Source: Phylloscopus collybita (Eukaryota > Chordata > Aves > Passeriformes > Phylloscopidae). From it: a stretch of DNA of 64,000 bases. Shown one piece after another: positions 57,993-64,000 of the stretch; the stretch's first letter is position 1; each line of letters starts with the position of its first letter. Location of the stretch: contig JAJNNQ010000129.1 in assembly GCA_027886175.1 (NCBI GenBank), positions 2,728,001-2,792,000 of the forward strand, given 5' to 3'. The position numbers and the translations under genes are program-made. The notes under the pieces were generated by a model. That model did not search any database, was not told the origin of the DNA, and worked only from the letters and a program-made list of their open reading frames with translations.

Positions 57993-58810
57993 GAGGCAAA
58001 AATGAGTGCAGGAGCTCTCGGAACATATTTCCCATGCTCTTAACCAAGCCAGAGTGCCCCACTGTCTTCCATATGAAAGTGAATCCTTGAGGAAAGGTCA
58101 AGTGGCCAAAGAGGTCTCCAAGCCCTCAGCTGCCGACACCCCCATCCAAAGCTTGACTTGACTTAATAAAGAAGGCAGAGCAGAGCAAACCACTTCCCTA
58201 AAACCCTTAAACCGGACATCAGGGAGAGCCCTTGGAGGTGGGCACCTGCTCATTTTACTATTCCCTACACGGCTCCAGCTTTTTTTCCCACATTCGGCTC
58301 GCTCGGTGAACTGCCGGGGTGTTGAAGCCCTCATAAATTCCAGCTGCTGGGAGGGCCTTCCTGCATGATTTAAAGGCAGCCATCACAGCAGAACATTTCT
58401 GTAGGAGGACACGCTGATGGGTGGAAAAGTGCCTCGCGCCGAGTTATCCATCAAAAGCTGTTTTCTCCCCACCCTGCCAATGCACGGGGATGAGATGGCA
58501 CAGAGCAGAGAGGGTGGCTGTGGTCACAGCCCCTCTTTCCTTGGCTCACCTGCTCCCCACCTTCCTCCACGCTGTTTTTTGTCGTCACGTTGGCATCTGG
58601 CTCTGGCTCCCTGGCAATCCAGGAATCATTGGGAAGAGATATACTTTGGGATAATGGGCTTCCGTGGCAGGTGGTCCCCCAGCAAATGGCCCTCGGTAAT
58701 TAAAACTATACATTCCCTTTTATGTGTAAATAGGAAACAAGAGCATCTTTTCTGTTTAATTTTGGGGACTTCCTGTTTAACTTCTTGGGATTTAGTGCGT
58801 ATTCAAGGCT

Positions 58811-58893
58811 GTGCAGCCTGGTCTGGTGGAAGGTGGGACTTGGAATGAGATGATCTCCAAGGTCCCTTCGAACCCAACCAGTGTGGCATTCAA
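58811..58893 (+). mobile_element. CR1 LINE 3' terminal fragment, sense
   Basis: gtgcagcctggtctggtg, gaaggtgggacttggaat and ccaaggtcccttcgaacc match the last 80 bp of the CR1 sense strand. Confidence 0.85.
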
Positions 58894-60038
58894 TGTTGAC
58901 AAACCAGTGGAGAACAATGAACCTGGACCACCTCCATTCACTTTATGGCTAGCAAAAACAACTGAGATGGTTTTAATGGAGGAATTTCAGAAAGCTGTGG
59001 AGCCTAGAGATGTGAGGTTTATGTCAAAAAACCCATTTTAGATGATGTGGGGGAATGAGGGTTGTGGTCCAAGACTCAGAACTCTTTTGTGTGAGGAATT
59101 ACACTCAGAGCAGGAACTCTGTGGGTTCTGTTCTCTCTGGTACTCAGCCACAGCTCCCAGGAAATTTGGGAGGGGGATTGCACCTTGGGTGATAAATATC
59201 TCCCTTTATTTCTTTGTGCTGTACGTTCCATTTAGAAAAGGGAACTGTGTGGGTATTTGATGTGAGCTCCTTTTGTGGCTCTGCAAGATCAGGAGCTCTG
59301 TCGGTTGTGCTAGAGTGGACAGGTCCTTTGGGAAAGATACTAAAAAGGCTCTGTTTGCAGAGCAGGCATGTGAGGAGGAGCGCTGGCACATAGCTTTGGG
59401 CTCAGATCTGTTATCTCAGAGAGAGGCAAACCAAAGTCCTGAGCAGGAGAAGGGAGCACTGTTTCTATACAGCACCTCGAGTTCCTGGAAAGCTCAGGCT
59501 GCAATAACCAGTTTTCCTGGGGAAATGACTTGTTGCCTTTGAATTCAAGCACGGGGCAAAGTCCCTGCCCTGGCAGTGCTTCCCTGCCCGCGGCCTGGGG
59601 GCAGAAACTCAAGGTGAAGAGCAGCGAGGTGCTCATGGCAGCTGATGGACTATTTATACGCTAATAGCTGTGTCTGTTGCTGACTCCATGAACCACATCC
59701 AACAGCATTTATTTCCATGCCGAGGAGCCCTGACGGAGCACATTTTGATTAATAAATTATCCGGAGCAAGGTGTGTGTGATGGGCTCCCCTTTCACATCT
59801 CATGAAAGTCACCCGCTCCAAGCGCAGCGGCAGCTTCCCAGCGTGAGCAGACCTTCCTGTAGAGGGGATGGGAAAATTATCCTGCCCTGGGAGAAAGGCT
59901 TGCCCTGAGTGACAGGTAGCTCTTCACTAGAGCAGGGCAGTAGTTGCATCTCTCCCTCCAAGGGATTTGAACGGTGCTCAAAGGCTAAAGGGATAGGGAG
60001 GAAGGAGGAGATGGTGATGTGGGGTTTTATTCCCCTTT

Positions 60039-60067
60039 TTTTTTTTCCCCCTTTTTTCTTCCCCCGA
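60039..60067 (+). repeat. Pyrimidine-rich T/C tract
   Basis: Poly-T blocks joined by C runs (cctttttttttttccccc-like). Low complexity. Confidence 0.75.
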
Positions 60068-62224
60068 CTCCGGTCTCTGGGTTTGAGCCAGTACTTTTAA
60101 CGGCCTTTTTAAACTGAGAGCTTGGCTGAGGGCAATTAAACATTATGGCTCCCATCTATAAAACCCCTCGTTATAGCAGTGTTTCTCTAAAATGATGCCT
60201 ATGCCGCCATCCGTTCCTCAATGAGCTTGGAAAAACACTCTGAATGGGCTCCTGTGATCCATCCCAGTGCTCCCAACCCAGCATCCCGTCAGTGCCTGCC
60301 TTCCCAGGCCCCTGCCTGGCTGCAGTGTGTGCAGGAGCTGCTGCTGTCCCTGTACCTGCACGCGGGCAGATGGATGGGAAACTTCTCCTTCTTCTTGACT
60401 CATGTCATAACAAAACCTGGGTGTGGAGGTCCTGAGCAAGCCTGCTCCTCGCCAGGTGGGAGCAACAAGCCTGCCAGAAGTGGATTCATACCGCTGTCCC
60501 AAAGTTCTCCATTTTTTTCTCCTTGTCATTCTCCCCTTTCCCTCTGTCTTTCTGATATTTAAAACATTTTCTGCCTTGTGTTCCTTCTCTCTGCCCCCCC
60601 TTTTGCCTTTCCTTTCCCATCCTTTAATTTCTGCCACATCCCTGCATGTACCTCTTGTCTCTCCAGAGAGAGGAAAGACAAAATTGGCTGATTTCCCCCA
60701 CCTTATTTTTTCCTTTGTTCTTTCCCTTGTTGGAAAGTGAAGGCATGTGAAGATGATCAGAGAGATTTTGGCAAGGGAAGTGCCTCAGGGAATGGGCATT
60801 GTTCAGCAGTGTGAGTGTTTCAGCAGGGATCCCTGGTCAGAGCAGTGAGGAACTGGTGGTTGGAGAGGTATTGGAGACACCTCTTTCCCTAAATTTGCAA
60901 GTTTGCATAGCCAGGAATTCCCTGCTGATAGAAAGGAAGCCCCAGTGGGCATAGGATGAGTATCTGATGGTGTGGGGAGGCTGAGCTAGAGAAAAGCCTC
61001 TGATGTGCAGCCTGGGAGGCCTTTGGGTCCCCAGTTTAGTTGCCCATCCTTCAAAAAGAGACTGTGGTCAAATACGAAATGCATAAGCATCTTTAGGACA
61101 CGGAACGCAGCGCTGTGTTTAGTCTGATTCCTGCCCTGTTGCCCTAATCCCACTAAATTCCATTGTTCCCGCATTTTATTACACCTTAGATTAGGGGGAG
61201 GTGACCCCGAGGCATAAACTTTTCCATGGCAACCTGGTGTCCTGGAGCACAGCCTGGCAGCACAGCCCCATCCATCTCCTGGAGTGTCCTTCAAAGCTGG
61301 GATCGGGAGAAGCTTCCTAAGGAGTCAGCCATAAATTACAGCACACAAGTGGGAAGTCAGGGTGCAAAGAGGGGAATTGTCCGAGGGAGGAGACTGGAGA
61401 TCTTCATGTGCAGCAGCAAAGGATTAGGGAAAAAAAAACAACCCTTCAAGGCTAATATTTTAAGTGGCCTGGCATCAGCTCATTAAGCTGGCCAGCGGTC
61501 AGTGGGGCATTCTGGATAGAGAGAAGAGAGGAGCAAGGACAGGAATGGGAGGAATTCAATCCAGAAGGAAGATGGAATGGCTCAGGAATGGGGACAAAGG
61601 TGTCGAGGCACTTGGGGCTCTGGGAGAGAGAGGAGAGGCTGTGGGGGGAGGTGGTGTGGCCAGAGCCAGAGGCTTTGGTCATCCCGAGAAAGGTGCAGCT
61701 GTGATCAGGCAGAGGTTGGAAGGGAACAAGGTGGATGCTCAGTGATGGAAAACAACTTTCCGTGGCAGCAGATCTGTCTCGCAGCTCCCTTCCAGGGAAA
61801 TGACAAATGCTGTGTGTGTTTCGTTCGTGCTGAGACATATTGAGAAGACAGGATTTATTTTTTACTTCCCTTTGACTGGGATGACTGGAATGTACCTGCA
61901 GGGTTTCCTGGCTCCCGTCTGCGTCTGGTTTGGGGGTTTCTGCGTGCCTTGAGGTGCTGAGGGGAGCTGTGTGGGTGACCATATGCCTGGGTAAAACCTC
62001 CTTGGTCATCACTAATTCAGGAGCCTGCTCTGCTTCTGTGTCAGGCTGGTGTCAGGTGTCCCAGGCTCCACACACCAACTGCTGGCGTTGGTCTGGCTCA
62101 CAGGGAAAGCACCTGGGGCTGTCACAAGTGCATTCCCAAGCAGGACATTGTCCTTGTAGTGTCTGCTGGCCATGACACCCGAGCATCTTGACTTAATCCT
62201 CTCTGGGTGTCTTAATTCCAGAGC

Positions 62225-62338
62225 TGGGGATGGGATGGGATGGGATGGGATGGGATGGGATGGGATGGGATGGGATGGGATGGGATGGGATGGGATGGGA
62301 TGGGATGGGATGGGATGGGATGGGATGGGATGGGATGG
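62225..62338 (+). repeat. (GGGAT)n pentanucleotide array, ~22 copies
   Basis: An almost perfect array of GGGAT from ctgggga to gggatggtc, about 112 bp. Every unit gives a GGG tract separated by AT, so any four consecutive units meet the G3N2 rule for a parallel G-quadruplex on the + (sense) strand of CDH23. Also a hypervariable-length candidate. Confidence 0.98.
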
Positions 62339-63167
62339 TCTCTGGAGGCAGCCCAGCACTCTATGGCATCCTGGCTGGTTGCTTGCATGTAGGGACAGGG
62401 ACAGGGGCCAAATCTGGCTCCAGCAGAGGAAAACCAGGCAGCTGCACAGGGTCAACACATATGGCAAGAGCATAAAAGCAGGGCAAGTGCCTACACTGTT
62501 TTGCTGATACTTTCACTGGCTTCAAGTACATCCAGCAAAGAAATTCCTGAGCTGTGTGAGGCTTTTCTATTACTTGATAGTATTTTTTTTCTTTCTTTAA
62601 GCCATGCAGCCTGTCCTTGAACACATGTGGACTTGTATCCCCCTCACCACCCTCTGGCAAGAGGCCCCACAGCTAAACCACTGCCTGTTACGTGGAGAAT
62701 TCCTCGTGAGCTTGGTCCATCTGTGCCTGCCTGTGACTGTCCTGGTCTGATGTCGCCTAACTCCTGTATTTTAGGAGAGAGGCCATGCCCACCCCAGGAA
62801 CACTCTACCCTGCAAATGCAGGTGGTCACTCAGAGGGGAGCAGCTGGATTTGGTCCTGCTTTCAACTTTGCTGTCGCAAATTTTAATAACTAAACCGCTT
62901 TGAAATTCTTCAGCTGCCTCCAGCTTTGGAGGCAGCTTTTTGGCTATGGAAGAAGAGCCCCATTTTGAGCCCTGAGCCAGGAGAGGTGAGAGGAGGAGAG
63001 GAGTGTTACAGCCATGACATTTTAAAGCACACTGGAATGGCGTGCCAGCTTCCTACAACCAACTGCTTGGAGCTCGTGTCCTCTTGCTTCCCTCCCTGTT
63101 GCCTCCAGCACTCTTTGGTATCAGCTGTGCCAGCTGCTCGTGCTCACATTCCTGTTATTTTTCTCAG

Positions 63168-63280
63168 GTAACACCAACAGCATCTTTGCACTGGACTACA
63201 TCAGCGGAGCCTTAACCCTGAATGGGCCCCTGGACCGGGAGAATCCCTTCTACAGCGCTGGGTTCATCCTCACAGTGAAG
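63168..63280 (+). CDS. CDH23: CDH23 internal exon 7 of 7 here (EC3, residues ~255-292)
   Basis: This exon starts with GT, completing the split Gly codon. It continues for 37 codons from NTNSIFALDY to GFILTVK, after the acceptor ttctcag (ending 63167) and before the donor gtgaga at 63281. It carries the EC3 core: FALDYISGALTLNG and the LDREN calcium motif typical of cadherin repeats. Entry phase 1 matches the previous exon's exit phase, and exit is phase 0. Differences from human include Pro for Leu before LDREN and FYSAG for LYSHG. The rest of EC3 and EC4 onward lie beyond the window. Confidence 0.96.
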
Positions 63281-64000
63281 GTGAGACCTGCTCCAGCTGG
63301 GAAGCACATGGACAGAGCAGGGTGGGGAGCACATCCCCCTGCCTGGGGACACCCCCTTCCAGGTGGCACTGTAGACCTGGGATTTGTTGTTCCCATGGGC
63401 ATCTGGAGCTGACCAAGGGAGGCATCTGGGCATGTGCTGACCAAGTGGGATGTTGAACACAGCCCCCCTGTCTGGTGGCCCAAAACACGACTCACTCAAT
63501 ATGGATGTAGGAGGGCATTTCTGCTGTCCTGCCTCTGGCTGTGTCTGCTGGCAGCATGCAGATACCTCAGGGTTGCATACAGCACCAGACACATACTCAG
63601 GCACCTGAACTGTGCCTACTTCTGCCTGTTTTCCCTCTCTCTCTCCCCACCAAATCCCTGGATAAACACGACATTTTGTCTTGTCAGCAGGCAGTGGTGT
63701 AACAGGGCATCATCCGTGCCTGCCCGGCACGGGGAGGGAGTGATGCTGGAAGTTGCCTTGTCAAGAAAAGGCACTGGAGCGTGGCTTTCTGGCCCCACCA
63801 GCCCCACCTGAGAGTGGCTCCGTGGCTCTGCTCACAGCCCTGTAATTAAAATCAATACCAAGCTGGGCAGCTGGTTGGAAACACATTTAGAAGTATAGAT
63901 TGTGCTGGGCCGGGGTGGGGAAAAATCAGCAGCGTAGGAAGGGTCATTGATTGGGAGGGAGGCAGCCAGCACATCGCCTTCTTGCTTTGGCAAGTGTGAT
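63281..64000 (+). other. CDH23: CDH23 intron, 5' portion (continues past the window)
   Basis: Begins with the donor gtgaga after the last exon found. The remaining 720 bp have no recognisable exon or repeat. Confidence 0.85.

Larger units (their letters stand above)
54050..63167 (+). other. CDH23: CDH23 intron, 9,118 bp
   Basis: A phase-1 intron between the two EC3 exons, with donor gtgagt and acceptor ttctcag. It contains an ATGG-type microsatellite close to the donor, CR1 pieces at 54323 and 58811, a 30-A run at 56054, an AT microsatellite near 57953 and a GGGAT array at 62225. No additional exon recognised. Confidence 0.92.

Noticed and set aside
62012..62507. Frames with repeated Met-Gly-Trp-Asp-Gly or Pro-Ser-His-Pro-Ile
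   Set aside because: Pure translation of the GGGAT pentanucleotide array.
6001..63280. Assignment to a different cadherin (PCDH15, CDHR family, FAT/DCHS)
   Set aside because: Exon order, lengths and near-identical text match CDH23 EC1-EC3, including the tip calcium motif and the unusual EC2-EC3 linker.
1..64000. tRNA, rRNA, snoRNA or microRNA genes
   Set aside because: I saw no cloverleaf with conserved tRNA boxes, rRNA segments or convincing box C/D pairs. MicroRNA hairpins cannot be judged reliably by eye.

Overview
This window is vertebrate nuclear DNA, almost certainly from a bird and probably a passerine. The support is as follows. Protein-coding sequence is confined to short exons with GT-AG junctions. 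The dominant interspersed repeat is the avian CR1 LINE 3' end, with more than 20 fragments in both orientations. Two endogenous-retrovirus LTRs resemble avian and passerine families as I remember them. No Alu, B1 or other mammalian SINE was seen. Nothing prokaryotic (operons, CRISPR arrays, ribosome-binding sites) is present.

The one gene I can support is CDH23 (cadherin-23) on the + strand. Seven consecutive internal exons lie at 6001-6143, 8994-9041, 9232-9324, 43523-43717, 47853-47981, 53971-54049 and 63168-63280. Together they are 800 bp and splice into 266 uninterrupted codons plus two bases of a split Gly codon. They encode mature residues of about 26 to 292, that is, most of extracellular cadherin repeat EC1, all of EC2 and most of EC3. 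This is the N-terminal tip that binds protocadherin-15 in the hair-cell tip link. Calcium ligands and recalled handshake residues are conserved. The signal peptide, the first 25 or so mature residues and the remaining EC repeats lie outside the window. By recalled human numbering these are roughly coding exons 4-10.

Layout: 1-6000 is the intron upstream of the first exon. Positions 6001-9324 hold three exons encoding most of EC1, two of them separated by an intron of only 190 bp. Positions 9325-43522 form one 34.2-kb intron. It carries CR1 fragments, a CpG-rich island at about 35.08-35.56 kb, an LTR nested inside a CR1 copy (36.22-37.80 kb) with an exact 7 x 40 bp tandem array, and several repeat-poor AT-rich stretches that may be regulatory. 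Positions 43523-63280 hold four exons for EC2 and EC3, with introns of 4.1, 6.0 and 9.1 kb. These introns contain an LTR 250 bp after the fourth exon, an ATGG-type microsatellite about 40 bp after the sixth exon's donor, and a GGGAT pentanucleotide array with strong G-quadruplex potential. Positions 63281-64000 are the start of the next intron.

No second gene could be supported on either strand. The long open frames in introns have no recognisable domains or family resemblance. I found no convincing RNA gene. Family assignments are from memory of the protein and repeat families, not from a search.
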